This document shows positions 8,159 through 17,093 of a stretch of 64,000 bases of DNA, piece after piece. Source of the DNA: PALSA-505 sp035308365 (lineage in GTDB: Bacteria; Actinomycetota; Actinomycetes; Streptosporangiales; Streptosporangiaceae). The notes beneath the pieces were generated by a model that saw only the letters and a program-made list of their open reading frames with translations, was not told where the DNA came from and made no database searches. The DNA is taken from positions 1-64,000 of the forward strand of contig DATGGU010000005.1 in NCBI GenBank assembly GCA_035308365.1. The letters are read 5' to 3'. Position 1 is the stretch's first letter. The number at the start of each line of letters is the position of its first letter. The position numbers were made by a program, and so were the translations under genes.

Positions 8159-9271
8159 GCGCTCGGCCACATAGTCGATGCAGGCGGTGAGCGCCTCCAC
8201 GTCGGCCGGGTCGACGGCGGGGAACATGCCGATGCGCAACTGGTTGCGGCCGAGCTTGCGGTAGGGCTCGGTGTCCACGATCCCGTTCGCCCGCAGCGTG
8301 GCGGCCACCTCGGCCGCGTCCACCGGGCCGGCGAAGTCGATGGTGCCGACCACCTGCGAGCGCTGCGCCGGGTCGGCGACGAACGGCGTCGCGAACGGCG
8401 ACTTCTCCGCCCAGGTGTACAGCCGGGACGAGGAGTCGGCGGTGCGCGCGGTGGTCCAGTCCAGGCCCCCGTTGCTGAGCATCCATTCCACCTGGTCGGC
8501 CATCAGCAGCAGCGTGGCCAGCGAGGGCGTGTTGTAGGTCTGGTTCTTGCGCGAGTTGTCGATCGCGGTGGGCAGCGAGAAGAACTCAGGTACATACCGC
8601 CCTGAGGCAGCGATCCGTTCGGCGCGTTCCAGGGCCAGCGGCGACATGATCGCAAGCCAGAGCCCGCCCTCGGCGGCGAAGCCCTTCTGCGGGGCAAAGT
8701 AGTAGACGTCGGCCTCGGCCATTGAGACCGGCAGCCCGGCGGCCCCGCTGGTCGCGTCGACCAGCACCAGAGCGCCCTCGTCGGCCCCGGTGACCCGCAC
8801 AATGGGCATGGCCACGCCGGTGGAGGTCTCGTTGTGGGTGAGCGCGTAGGCGTCCACCCCGGGCTCAGCCACCGGGAGCGGGTGCGTGCCCACGGCCGAT
8901 TCGATCACGGCCGGCGCGTCCAGCCAGGGCGCCGCGGCGGTCACCTTCGCGAACTTCGACGAGAACTCGCCGAACGATAGGTGCTGAGCCTTGCGCCTTA
9001 CCAGACCGAACGCGGCGATGTCCCAGAAGGCTGTGGTTCCGCCGTTGCCCAGGATCACCTCGTAGCCTTCGGGCAAAGAGAAAAGATCTGATATTCCCGA
9101 ACGGATGCGGCCGACCACCGAGCGGACCGGGGACTGCCGGTGCGAGGTGCCCAGATAGCGCACACCCCAGGCGGTGAGTGCATCGAGTTGTTCAGGGCGG
9201 ACCTTGGAAGGCCCGCAGCCGAACCGGCCGTCCGCTGGCTTGAGGTCTGCGGGGATATCAATGCTCGTCAC
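8153..9271 (-). CDS. serC: Phosphoserine transaminase
   Basis: 372 residues from a GTG. Class V aminotransferase of the actinobacterial SerC type. The start 'FGCGPSKVRPEQLDAL', the motif 'GNGGTTAFWD' and the PLP lysine in 'YFAPQKGFAAEGG' (Lys196) are visible, and the length equals that of mycobacterial SerC. It converts 3-phosphohydroxypyruvate and glutamate to phosphoserine and 2-oxoglutarate in serine synthesis, and also acts in pyridoxal phosphate biosynthesis in some bacteria. It is a single gene here, convergent with thpR. Confidence 0.97.
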   Translation of the reverse strand: MTSIDIPADLKPADGRFGCGPSKVRPEQLDALTAWGVRYLGTSHRQSPVRSVVGRIRSGISDLFSLPEGYEVILGNGGTTAFWDIAAFGLVRRKAQHLSFGEFSSKFAKVTAAAPWLDAPAVIESAVGTHPLPVAEPGVDAYALTHNETSTGVAMPIVRVTGADEGALVLVDATSGAAGLPVSMAEADVYYFAPQKGFAAEGGLWLAIMSPLALERAERIAASGRYVPEFFSLPTAIDNSRKNQTYNTPSLATLLLMADQVEWMLSNGGLDWTTARTADSSSRLYTWAEKSPFATPFVADPAQRSQVVGTIDFAGPVDAAEVAATLRANGIVDTEPYRKLGRNQLRIGMFPAVDPADVEALTACIDYVAERL

Positions 9272-9316
9272 ACAGTTAAGTTTAGTAAGCGCCCCACAGC
9301 GCCCACAAACCCGGCC

Positions 9317-9417
9317 GGTGTGACGTTGCCGGGGTGGGTGTGGTCGGTGTGACGTTGGCGGGTGTGGGTGTGGCTGGTGGGGTGGGGTGTGGTTTGTGTG
9401 ACGTTGCCGGGGTTGGC
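9317..9417. repeat. Three short direct repeats upstream of serC
   Basis: The motif gtgtgacgttgccggg occurs three times with small changes (from ~9317, ~9346 and ~9395), set in a GT-rich tract between serC and the citrate synthase gene. It lies just upstream of the serC start on the opposite strand and downstream of the citrate synthase stop. Operator or replication-slippage product are both possible. Confidence 0.5.
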
Positions 9418-9428
9418 AGCTGGGATGG

Positions 9429-10538
9429 CTACATGGCGCGGTCTAGGACCTCGTCGGCGCCGGGGACTTCGGAGACTGGGCGGGCCTTGGGGCCGACGTA
9501 GCGGGCGCTGGGGCGGACCAGGCGGCCGGTGCGCTTCTGCTCCAGGATGTGGGCGGCCCAGCCCGCCGTCCTGGCGCAGGTGAACATCGAGGTGAACATG
9601 TGCGAGGGCACTTCGGCGAAGTCGAGCACGATCGCCGCCCAGAACTCCACGTTGGTCGCCAGCACCCGGTCCGGCCTGCGGGAGTGCAGCTCGTCCAGGG
9701 CGGCGCGTTCCAGCGCCTCGGCCACCTCGAACCTGGGGGCGCCGAGTTCCCTGGCCGCCCTGCGCAGCACCCGGGCACGCGGATCCTCGGCCCGGTACAC
9801 CCGGTGTCCGAAGCCCATCAGGCGCTCGCCCCGGTCCAGGGCCGACTTCACGTAGGCTACGGCGTCGCCGGACCGCTCCACCGCCTCGATCATGTTCAGC
9901 ACCCTGGCCGGCGCGCCGCCGTGCAGCGGGCCGGACATCGCGCCGACCGCCCCGGACAGCGCGGCGGCGACGTCGGCGCCGGTGGAGGCGATCACCCGGG
10001 CGGTGAAGGTGGAGGCGTTCAAGCCGTGCTCGGCGGCCGAGACCCAGTAGGCGTCCACGGCCTTCACATGCCGCGGGTCGGGCTCGCCGCGCCAGCGGAT
10101 CATGAACCGCTCGGTGATCGTCTTCGCCTCGTTCACCCTGCTCTGCGGCACCATGGGCAGGCCGAGGCCCCGGGCCGCCTGAGCCACGAACGACAGCGCC
10201 ATGACCGACGCGCGGGCCAGGTCGTCGCGCGCCTCCTCGTCGGTGATGTCGAGAAGCTGCCGCATCCCCCAGGCCGGGGCCAGCATGGCCAGCGCGCTCT
10301 GCACATCCACCCTGATGTCGCCGGAGTGCACCGGGATCGGGTACGGCTCGGCCGGCGGCAGCCCCGGAGAGAACGCGTTGTCCACGAGCAGGCCCCAGAC
10401 GTGCCCGTAGGATACGTGCCCGGCGAGTTCCTCGATGTCCACGCCGCGGTAGCGAAGCGCCCCGCCCTCCCGGTCCGGCTCGGCGATCTCGGTTTCGAAC
10501 GCCACGACACCTTCGAGTCCGGGCTTGAATTCGGACAT
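9429..10538 (-). CDS. Citrate synthase (type 2, CitA-like)
   Basis: 369 residues from the ATG at 10536-10538, which has AAGGAG 6 bases upstream; the frame is open further but without protein-like sequence. Catalytic signatures: His171 in 'AAEHGLNASTF', 'SGPLHGGAPAR', His245 in 'MGFGHRVYR' and Asp306 in 'IVLDFAEVP'. Citrate synthase condenses acetyl-CoA and oxaloacetate; the short actinobacterial paralogue is often called citrate synthase 2 and could also act on propionyl-CoA. It is divergent from pdxH, sharing the 185-bp intergenic region. Confidence 0.93.
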   Translation of the reverse strand: MSEFKPGLEGVVAFETEIAEPDREGGALRYRGVDIEELAGHVSYGHVWGLLVDNAFSPGLPPAEPYPIPVHSGDIRVDVQSALAMLAPAWGMRQLLDITDEEARDDLARASVMALSFVAQAARGLGLPMVPQSRVNEAKTITERFMIRWRGEPDPRHVKAVDAYWVSAAEHGLNASTFTARVIASTGADVAAALSGAVGAMSGPLHGGAPARVLNMIEAVERSGDAVAYVKSALDRGERLMGFGHRVYRAEDPRARVLRRAARELGAPRFEVAEALERAALDELHSRRPDRVLATNVEFWAAIVLDFAEVPSHMFTSMFTCARTAGWAAHILEQKRTGRLVRPSARYVGPKARPVSEVPGADEVLDRAM

Positions 10539-10723
10539 GTGGGCTCCTTGCCTTTTCCGGGATGACACGACCGCAGCGTGGTGGACGAGCGCGGCACCTA
10601 TTCGGCGGCACCTATTCAACCGTGCCTGGCCCGCGCGCGGGTAGCCGCACCGCCGCATGGTGCCGGCCAGCGAGTTTGGCCCGGCGATGCGCCCGTGAAC
10701 GCGCTGTGTGAGGATCGGGAGTC

Positions 10724-11359
10724 GTGAATGCCGTACAGCACACATCCGAGCCATTGACCGGGCTTGACGAGGGGATGCTCGACGCGGACCCGTTCACCCA
10801 GTTCGCGCGCTGGCTGGCGGACGCGGAGGCGGCCGGGCTCCCGCAGCCGAACGCCATGGTGCTGGCCACCGTGAGTGAGACGGGCCAGCCGCGGGCCAGG
10901 ACCGTGCTGCTCAAGAGCCACGGCCCCGAGGGCTTCGTGTTCTATACCAACCGCACGTCGCGCAAGGCCCGGGACCTGGCCGTCAACCCACTGGCCTGCC
11001 TGCAGTTCCCGTGGTTCGGGATGTACCGTCAGGTGATCATCGAAGGCGCGGTCCGGGCGCTGAGCCAGCAGGAGAGCGAGCCCTACTTCCGGACCCGGCC
11101 GCGCGGCTCCCAGCTCGGCGCCTGGGCCAGCAGGCAGTCCTCGGTGCTCGGTTCCAGGGCCGAGCTGGAGGAACGGTACGCCGAGTTCGAGCGGCGCTGG
11201 CCGCCGGGAACCGACGTGCCCATGCCCGATTTCTGGGGCGGCTACCAGCTCACACCGCAGTCCCTGGAGTTCTGGCAGGGGCGGATCAACCGGCTGCACG
11301 ACCGGCTGTGCTACCGCAGGTCGGGCGACGGCTGGGTGGTGGAGCGGCTATCTCCATGA
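10724..11359 (+). CDS. pdxH: Pyridoxamine/pyridoxine 5'-phosphate oxidase
   Basis: 211 residues from a GTG. FMN and substrate-binding motifs of PdxH are present: 'PRARTVLLKSHGPEGFVFYTN', 'SRKARDLAVNP', 'RQVIIEGAV', 'GSQLGAWASRQSSVL' and the C-terminal 'FWQGRINRLHDRLCYRR'. It makes pyridoxal 5'-phosphate, the cofactor used by SerC nearby. The length equals the family norm and no oddities are seen. Confidence 0.97.
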   Translation: MNAVQHTSEPLTGLDEGMLDADPFTQFARWLADAEAAGLPQPNAMVLATVSETGQPRARTVLLKSHGPEGFVFYTNRTSRKARDLAVNPLACLQFPWFGMYRQVIIEGAVRALSQQESEPYFRTRPRGSQLGAWASRQSSVLGSRAELEERYAEFERRWPPGTDVPMPDFWGGYQLTPQSLEFWQGRINRLHDRLCYRRSGDGWVVERLSP

Positions 11360-11401
11360 CGTAGCAGCCAGAGCTTGCCACAGGCGGCATAGCATCTGGA
11401 G

Positions 11402-11440
11402 TCAGAGAACACTTTCAAATCACAAACGATCATGAAAACT
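11402..11440 (-). repeat. Short dispersed intergenic repeat, copy C (weak)
   Basis: Read on the minus strand this contains catgatcgtt followed by gatttgaaag and a gttct block, resembling copies A (8111) and B (17045). It lies between pdxH and the tandem repeat. The match is looser than that between A and B. Confidence 0.25.
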
Positions 11441-11450
11441 AGGCTCCGAA

Positions 11451-11620
11451 CTGGAGGATCACTGGTGGGGGTTTGGCCGGCCCGGGCTGGAGGATCGCTG
11501 GCGAAGGCTCGGTCGGCCCGGGCTGGAGGATCGCTGGCGAAGGCTCGGTCGGCTCGGGCTGGAGGATTGCCGGCGAGGGTTTGGCTGGCTCGGGCTGGAG
11601 GATCGCCGGTGGGGGTTTGA
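11451..11620. repeat. 36-bp tandem repeat (4 full units plus a partial)
   Basis: Units begin with ctggaggat at 11451, 11487, 11523, 11559 and 11595 (partial). Units 2 and 3 differ at one base; units 1 and 4 are more diverged. Because 36 bp is 12 codons, every frame reads as a repeated dodecapeptide, but no such frame has a convincing start or end. The array ends 30 bases before the DtxR gene and each unit carries a GGAGGA. Confidence 0.9.
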
Positions 11621-11649
11621 TTTGAAGGATCTCCGGAGAAGGAGGGCTG

Positions 11650-12369
11650 TTGACGGCGCACGGGCTCATCGATACGACGGAGATGTACCTTCGCACGGTC
11701 TTTGAACTGGAAGAGGAAGGTATCGTCCCGCTGCGTGCCCGCATTGCCGAACGGCTGTCGCAGAGTGGTCCCACGGTAAGCCAGACGGTCGCCAGGATGG
11801 AGCGCGACGGGCTGCTTGAGGTCGCGGGCGACCGGCAGCTTTCGCTCACGGCGGCCGGCCGGGGCCTGGCCACCCGGGTCATGCGCAAGCACCGGCTGGC
11901 CGAGTGCCTTCTGGTGAACGTCATCGGGCTGCCCTGGGAAGAGGTGCACATCGAGGCGTGCCGGTGGGAGCACGTCATCTCCGAAGAGGTGGAGCGCAGG
12001 CTGGTCGAGTTGCTCGACTATCCGGTGCGCTGCCCGCATGGCAACCTCATCCCCGGGCTGGATGAGCTTGGCCTGCCACCGGAAGCGGTTCAGCGGGCGC
12101 TGGCCACCGGGCCCGAGCCCGCCGAGGCGATGACAGATGCCGTAACGTCCCGGACTGAGCGGTTTACCGTCCGGCGGATAAGTGAGCAAGTCCAGAGCGA
12201 TGCGGGTTTGATGCTTAAACTCAAGGACATCGGGATACAACCGGGACGCGAGGTTACTCTCGCGGCGAGCCACGACGGCGTGCGGGTGACATGTGAGGAC
12301 TTCTCGGAGGGGCGCAGTACCGAGCTACCTCGCGACGTCGCCATGCACCTGTTTGTGGCTAGAAGGTAA
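11650..12369 (+). CDS. DtxR/IdeR-family metal-dependent regulator
   Basis: 239 residues from a TTG preceded by GGAGAAGGAGG. The winged HTH is at residues ~1-73 ('RIAERLSQSGPTVSQTVARM'). All metal ligands known from DtxR are present, shifted by two: His81, Glu85 and His100 (site 1), and Met12, Cys104, Glu107 and His108 (site 2). A C-terminal SH3-like FeoA domain follows ('LKDIGIQPGREVTL'). An iron-activated repressor (IdeR-like) is the likely role; a manganese-responsive one is possible. The preceding tandem repeat may contain or displace its promoter. Confidence 0.95.
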   Translation: MTAHGLIDTTEMYLRTVFELEEEGIVPLRARIAERLSQSGPTVSQTVARMERDGLLEVAGDRQLSLTAAGRGLATRVMRKHRLAECLLVNVIGLPWEEVHIEACRWEHVISEEVERRLVELLDYPVRCPHGNLIPGLDELGLPPEAVQRALATGPEPAEAMTDAVTSRTERFTVRRISEQVQSDAGLMLKLKDIGIQPGREVTLAASHDGVRVTCEDFSEGRSTELPRDVAMHLFVARR

Positions 12370-12548
12370 TCCGCCGATCATGCTTGCCCGCGACGGCTCA
12401 CCATGCTCGTAAGCCTTCGGGTGACTTCGCCGCTGTCCGCAGCATCTGCCCGGGGGGACGGCCTCCCGGAACCACGCGGTGCAGTGGCTGGACCGCCATG
12501 GGCTGGCACGCTGTGCCTCTCTGCGCAAGGTGAGGTGATCTGCTGGCC

Positions 12549-14795
12549 ATGACCGGCTGGAGGGACGCCGCTTTCCCGGCCTATCTGCCGGCGGACACCG
12601 TTCTCGATCAGGTCGAGACGGCGGTCGTCGTCGCTGACCGGCTCAACAACCTGCTCTATGCGAACGCCTTCGCGCAGAAGCTGTTCGGCGTGTCCGCGGA
12701 TGCGCACCAGCTGGTCGGCCGCCCGGTGCTCTCGCTGGGGTTCGAGGTCGAGGATCTCAGCAAGGCCGTCGAGCTGGCCAGGCAGGTACTGCGCGGGCGG
12801 GCCTGGGAGGGGACCATCGCCAGCCGCCGAGCCGACGGAGCGCGGATCTTCGTCCGGGCGACCGCGGTCCCGCTGCGGCACCCGTCCGGCGCGATCGACG
12901 GCATCGTCATCTTCGCCAGGGAAGCCACCCGGCGCAACAGCGAGCGTGAGCAGGAGCGGATCGGGCTGCTCGAGCGCATCGGCGAGCGGCTGTCCGGGTC
13001 GCTGGAGCTCGGCGTCACCCTGCGGCACGTGGCCGACACACTGGTGCCGCAGTTCGCCGACCACTGCTTCATCGACCTGATCCAGGGGGACAAGCTGATC
13101 CGCCGCACGTCCACGCACGCGCGGGGCTGGTCGCCCAAGCCGGGTACCTGGGCCGGGGTCGGCGAGCCGATCAGGTATCCGGAGGGACACTTCTGCCAGC
13201 AGGCCATGGCCAGGTTCGAGACGGTCCTGGTCGCCGACATGGCCGAGGAACGCTTCCCGGCGCCGAGCCGGACGAGCAAGGAGATCTGCGACGAGGTCGG
13301 CCTGACCTCTGTCGTGGCCGCGCCGCTGCTGGCCCGCGGCGAGCTGCTCGGCGTGATGAGCCTGGCGCTGTCCAGGCTGACCGAGCGGGAAGAACAGCAG
13401 TACGACGCCTACGACCGGGACTTCCTCAGCGCCATCGCCAGCCGGGTCGCGGTCGCCATCGACAACTCGATGCTGTTCGAGGAGGAGCGCCGCACCGCGC
13501 TGGCCTTCCAGAAGAGCCTGCTCCCGCAGAGCCTGCCCGAAGTCGACGGGCTCAAGGTCGCGTGCAGGTACGTGCCGGCCAAACCGCTGGAGATACACGG
13601 GCAGGGCATCCAGACCCAGGTCGGCGGCGACTGGTACGACATCATCCAGCTATCCGCCGGACGGGTCGGCATCGTGATCGGCGACGTCGAGGGCCGGGGT
13701 GCCAGGGCCGCCGCGATCATGGGGCAACTGCGGGCCGCGCTGCGCGCCTTCGCCCAGGACGACAAGCCACCGGCCGAGATCCTGCGCAAGCTGGACGAGT
13801 GGGTCCGCACGCTCGGGCCCGCGCAACCGGGACTGCGGGATGAGTTCAAGGATCCGCCGATCGTGAGCTGCACCTGCCTGGTGTATGACCCGTGGTCGCG
13901 CGAGCTGCTGTATGCGAACGCCGGCCACGATGCGCCGCTGCTGATCGTGGACGGCAAGGTGGGCATGATGGAGATCGCCCACGGCGTACTGCTCGGCGTG
14001 CGCAGCCCGGGTATCGCCGGGGTACCGACCTTCCGCGAGGAATCGATGGTGCTGCCGCCCGGTTCCACGCTGGTCTTCTATACCGACGGGCTGACCGACC
14101 GGCGCACCCGCATGGACGGTCTTGGCCACTACACCGAGGCTGAAGCGCTGGAGATGCTCCGCACCTCGGTCAGCCGGGTGGCGGGCAACGACGTCGAGGC
14201 CATCGCCCAGGCCGCCGAGGAAGCCGTCCCCGGGGAGATCGATGACGACATGGCCATCGTGGTGGTCCAGTCCAGCCCGGTGGACCTGGCGACCTGGGAG
14301 GTGTCCTTCCCGGCCGAGCCGATCAGGGTTTCCGAGGCGCGCAATTCGGCGCAGGTCACGCTGGCCCACTGGGGGGTGGACCCGGAACAGTCCAAGCTGG
14401 CCTGCCTGCTGGTCTCCGAGGTGGTCACCAACGCCGTGCTGCACGCGGCACCCGCGCCGAGCCCGCGCCGTGAGTTCGCCTTCGAGACGGCCGGTGGAGC
14501 ACCCGGCTCCGCAATGCTGGTCGAGTCCTGGGAAGACCGGCTGGATGAAATCCTGCGGCCGGCCGAGAAGGAACTCACCCTGCGGCTGCGCCGCGGCGCG
14601 TCATCGATCTGGGTCGAGGTGTTCGACCCGGACCTGCGGCTGCCCCGGATCCGCAGCGCCGGCGAGACCGACGAGGGCGGCCGCGGGCTGTACCTGGTGG
14701 ATCAGCTGGCGACCCGGTGGGGGTCCAGGCCGACCAGAGACGGCAAGGCGGTCTGGTTCGAGATCCCGGTCACCGGCGCGGTGAAACCCCAGTAG
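12549..14795 (+). CDS. PAS-GAF-PP2C (SpoIIE/RsbU-type) phosphatase with HATPase domain
   Basis: 748 residues from the ATG at 12549. Order: PAS (~20-130, 'LDQVETAVVVADRLNNLLYAN'), GAF (~150-320), PP2C-type phosphatase (~345-575, with 'GGDWYDIIQL', 'GDVEGRG' and 'YTDGLTDRR', the metal-binding Asp motifs) and a C-terminal histidine-kinase-like ATPase (~595-745, with 'LLVSEVVTNAVLHA' and 'GRGLYLVDQLA'). Such proteins set the phosphorylation state of anti-anti-sigma factors and carry an anti-sigma-like kinase in the same chain. Stress or light sensing through PAS/GAF is inferred. No sigma factor or STAS gene is adjacent. Confidence 0.93.
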   Translation: MTGWRDAAFPAYLPADTVLDQVETAVVVADRLNNLLYANAFAQKLFGVSADAHQLVGRPVLSLGFEVEDLSKAVELARQVLRGRAWEGTIASRRADGARIFVRATAVPLRHPSGAIDGIVIFAREATRRNSEREQERIGLLERIGERLSGSLELGVTLRHVADTLVPQFADHCFIDLIQGDKLIRRTSTHARGWSPKPGTWAGVGEPIRYPEGHFCQQAMARFETVLVADMAEERFPAPSRTSKEICDEVGLTSVVAAPLLARGELLGVMSLALSRLTEREEQQYDAYDRDFLSAIASRVAVAIDNSMLFEEERRTALAFQKSLLPQSLPEVDGLKVACRYVPAKPLEIHGQGIQTQVGGDWYDIIQLSAGRVGIVIGDVEGRGARAAAIMGQLRAALRAFAQDDKPPAEILRKLDEWVRTLGPAQPGLRDEFKDPPIVSCTCLVYDPWSRELLYANAGHDAPLLIVDGKVGMMEIAHGVLLGVRSPGIAGVPTFREESMVLPPGSTLVFYTDGLTDRRTRMDGLGHYTEAEALEMLRTSVSRVAGNDVEAIAQAAEEAVPGEIDDDMAIVVVQSSPVDLATWEVSFPAEPIRVSEARNSAQVTLAHWGVDPEQSKLACLLVSEVVTNAVLHAAPAPSPRREFAFETAGGAPGSAMLVESWEDRLDEILRPAEKELTLRLRRGASSIWVEVFDPDLRLPRIRSAGETDEGGRGLYLVDQLATRWGSRPTRDGKAVWFEIPVTGAVKPQ

Positions 14796-14972
14796 TTACG
14801 TGTGGTACGTGTGGGCGTTCGCCCAGACCGTCAGGATGATCAGCACGATCGCGGCAAAGGCGATCACATAGTGCTTGGTGGTCATGCCGACGCCCATGCG
14901 GCGGCGTATTTTGGTGAACAGCCACGTGCCGAACACACCTATCACTGCCAGCAGGATCAGCCCGCTGCTCAC
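14796..14972 (-). CDS. 58-residue two-TM protein
   Basis: GTG start at 14970-14972, stop immediately next to the stop of the convergent phosphatase gene. The product has one hydrophobic helix ('LILLAVIGVFGTWLF'), a basic loop (KIRRRMGVGMTTK) and a second helix ('YVIAFAAIVLIILTVWA'), ending HTYHT. The positive-inside rule puts the loop in the cytoplasm. It is a credible small membrane protein of unknown role. Confidence 0.65.
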   Translation of the reverse strand: MSSGLILLAVIGVFGTWLFTKIRRRMGVGMTTKHYVIAFAAIVLIILTVWANAHTYHT

Positions 14973-15191
14973 TCAGTCCTCCACGCTGTGTTCGCCTACG
15001 GCCTCGCAACCACAGTACGCCCGGCCGTGGAGTGCATCCAGCACCGGGCAGTGGCGGTCAGCGTGGTGCGCGCTACCCTTTAGGAGTAAACCGAATGCCG
15101 CTCGGTTTTACGACTGGGCTTCATTGGCCGGAAACATGCCCGCCGGCCGGTCAGACGGCGACCGGCCGGCGGAAGAGCAACGGAGGGCGTT

Positions 15192-16334
15192 GTGGCAGAG
15201 GCGTACATCGTCGGGGCGGTCCGTACCGCCGTTGGGAAGAAGAACGGCGGCCTGTCCGCGGTGAACCCGGTGGACATGGCCGCACACGTGCTGAACGAGC
15301 TGGTCAGCCGGACCGGGATCGACCCGGCCGCGGTGGACGACGTGGTCATGGGCTGCGTCTCGCAGATCGGCCCGCAGACGCTCGACATCGCTCGCCAGGC
15401 GTGGCTGTCGGCCGGGCTGCCTGAGCAGGTTCCCGGCGTGACCGTGGACCGGCAGTGTGGTTCCTCGCAGCAGGCGGTCCACTTCGCCGCGCAGGGCGTG
15501 CTGTCCGGCACCCAGGACCTGGTCGTCGCGGCCGGCGTGGAGAGCATGAGCATGGTCCCGATGGGCTCGTCGGTGGCGCTTCCGATGGGGATGGCCCTGC
15601 CGTTCGGTGAGGGCTGGAAGAAGCGCTACGGCGACCAGGAGATCTCGCAGTTCCGCGGCGCCCAGCTCATGTGCGAGAAGTGGGGGATCACCCGCGACCA
15701 GCTCGAAGACTTCGCGCTGGAGAGCCACCGGCGGGCCGTTCAGGCGATCGACGAGGGCAGGTTCACCAGCCAGATCACCGAGCTGGCCGGGGTGACCACC
15801 GACGAGGGACCGCGCCGGGACACCTCCAAGGAGAAGATGGCCAACCTGGACCCGATCCGGGAGGGCTGGGCGCTCACCGCGGCCACCGCGTCGCAGATCT
15901 CCGACGGCTCGGCCGCCCTGCTGATCGCCTCGGAGGAAGCCGTGCACCGGCACGGGCTGACCCCGAGGGCGCGGATCCACACGCTGGCGGTGACCGGCGC
16001 CGACCCGGTGTTCATGCTGACCGGCCCGATCCCGGCGACCAAGCAGGCGCTCACCAAGGCCAAGCTGGACGTCGATGACATCGACGTCTTCGAGGTCAAC
16101 GAGGCCTTCGCCCCGGTGCTGCTGGCCTGGTCCACCGACACCGGCGCATCGCTGGAGAAGACCAACCCGAACGGTGGCGCCATCGCCCTCGGGCACCCGC
16201 TCGGTGCCACCGGAGCGATCCTGATGACCAAGCTCGTGCACGAGCTGGAACGCACCGGTGGCCGCTACGGCCTGCAGACCATGTGCGAGGGCGGCGGCCA
16301 GGCCAACGCCACGATCATCGAGCGGGTGGGCTGA
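15192..16334 (+). CDS. Acetyl-CoA acetyltransferase / 3-ketoacyl-CoA thiolase
   Basis: 380 residues from a GTG preceded by GGAGGG. The nucleophilic Cys lies in 'VDRQCGSSQQAVHFAAQG', the catalytic His in 'IALGHPLGATGA', and the second active-site Cys in 'QTMCEGGGQANATII'. Degradative thiolases cleave 3-ketoacyl-CoA to acetyl-CoA; the sequence resembles the FadA5-like steroid and fatty-acid group, but substrate cannot be fixed by reading. It is monocistronic, with a hairpin 37 bases after the stop. Confidence 0.94.
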   Translation: MAEAYIVGAVRTAVGKKNGGLSAVNPVDMAAHVLNELVSRTGIDPAAVDDVVMGCVSQIGPQTLDIARQAWLSAGLPEQVPGVTVDRQCGSSQQAVHFAAQGVLSGTQDLVVAAGVESMSMVPMGSSVALPMGMALPFGEGWKKRYGDQEISQFRGAQLMCEKWGITRDQLEDFALESHRRAVQAIDEGRFTSQITELAGVTTDEGPRRDTSKEKMANLDPIREGWALTAATASQISDGSAALLIASEEAVHRHGLTPRARIHTLAVTGADPVFMLTGPIPATKQALTKAKLDVDDIDVFEVNEAFAPVLLAWSTDTGASLEKTNPNGGAIALGHPLGATGAILMTKLVHELERTGGRYGLQTMCEGGGQANATIIERVG

Positions 16335-16371
16335 CCCACTTCCCGCAGGCTGCACGCCCTTTCAGTGAACA

Positions 16372-16405
16372 CTGCCGGCCGGCGCCACCAGGTGCCGGCC
16401 GGCAG
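16372..16405 (+). terminator. Terminator-like hairpin after the thiolase gene
   Basis: A perfect 12-bp stem (ctgccggccggc at 16372-16383, complement 16394-16405) with a 10-nt loop. There is no T tract, as is usual for actinomycete terminators. Confidence 0.6.
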
Positions 16406-16466
16406 CGTCCGTGTGGCATAAAAGATCTTGGAAATTCTTGGGCTAGAGGAAATATGCAAGCGAAGT

Positions 16467-16481
16467 TGGAGGTTACCTCCA
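16467..16481. promoter_or_regulatory. 15-bp palindrome upstream of hsp20
   Basis: TGGAGGT-T-ACCTCCA is a perfect palindrome about 70 bases before the hsp20 start. Such GGAGGT/ACCTCC dyads resemble MerR-family operators, and a MerR-type gene is the next gene downstream. Control by that protein is inferred. Confidence 0.5.
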
Positions 16482-16549
16482 TCAGAAGATACGAGAAACC
16501 TGGGTTCACACCGTGAGGGCCCAGTAGTGTCACATGGAGGTGAGCTTCA

Positions 16550-16987
16550 GTGCTCTTGACGTCCTTCGACCCCTTTATGCAGGAGTTCGACAGGCTGACC
16601 CAGCAGGCCTTCGGCTGGTCCAACTGGTCCAACTCGGCCAGGGCCGCGCTGCCGGTGGATGGCATCCGCCGCGAGGGCGACGTTGTGTTCAAGTTTGACC
16701 TGCCCGGCGTCAAGCTGGACGACATCGATGTCAGCGTCGACAATGGCGTGCTGACCGTCAGCGCCAAGCGGGACGAGGAGAAGGCTGACGCAGAGCGCCA
16801 CATCATCCGCGAGCGGGTGACCGGCAGCCTGTACCGCAGGATCTACCTGGGTGACGCCTACGACACCGACAAGGTCGAGGCCGGCTACGAGAACGGCGTG
16901 CTGACCGTGCGAGTGCCGGTGGCCGAGCGGGCCAAGGCCCGCAAGGTGGAGATCAGCAGCGACTCCAAGAAGATGATCGCCGCCTGA
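16550..16987 (+). CDS. Small heat shock protein, Hsp20/alpha-crystallin
   Basis: 145 residues from a GTG preceded by TGGAGGTGA. The alpha-crystallin domain spans ~45-135, with 'DVVFKFDLPGVKLDDIDVS', 'GVLTVSAKR', and the terminal 'YENGVLTVRVPV' that holds the conserved G-V-L motif. Hsp20 proteins are ATP-independent holdases forming large oligomers that keep unfolded proteins soluble. The gene is followed by a terminator and a MerR-type gene, the usual heat-shock regulator arrangement in actinomycetes. Confidence 0.96.
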   Translation: MLLTSFDPFMQEFDRLTQQAFGWSNWSNSARAALPVDGIRREGDVVFKFDLPGVKLDDIDVSVDNGVLTVSAKRDEEKADAERHIIRERVTGSLYRRIYLGDAYDTDKVEAGYENGVLTVRVPVAERAKARKVEISSDSKKMIAA

Positions 16988-17044
16988 CCAGGCGTACCCA
17001 AAGACCCATTCAAACGGAGGGTTCTTCCCAGGCTGTCGCAGGGC

Positions 17045-17093
17045 AGAACCAAGGTTCATGATCGCCTTGATGATTTTGAACGGGTCTTCCAAC
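17045..17093. repeat. Short dispersed intergenic repeat, copy B
   Basis: Downstream of hsp20 and just before its terminator. It shares with copy A (8111-8158) the gaacc/ggttc mini-hairpin, catgatcg, gattttgaa and gtctt-caa blocks in the same order and spacing. Confidence 0.4.

Noticed and set aside
11432..11620. Peptide frame through the 36-bp repeats, on either strand, as a repeat-containing protein
   Set aside because: The frames end inside the repeat array or run on without a usable start. The minus-strand version would be antisense to the DtxR gene. A non-coding tandem repeat explains it better.
11451..11620. CRISPR array
   Set aside because: Units are contiguous with no unique spacers and there are no cas genes nearby.
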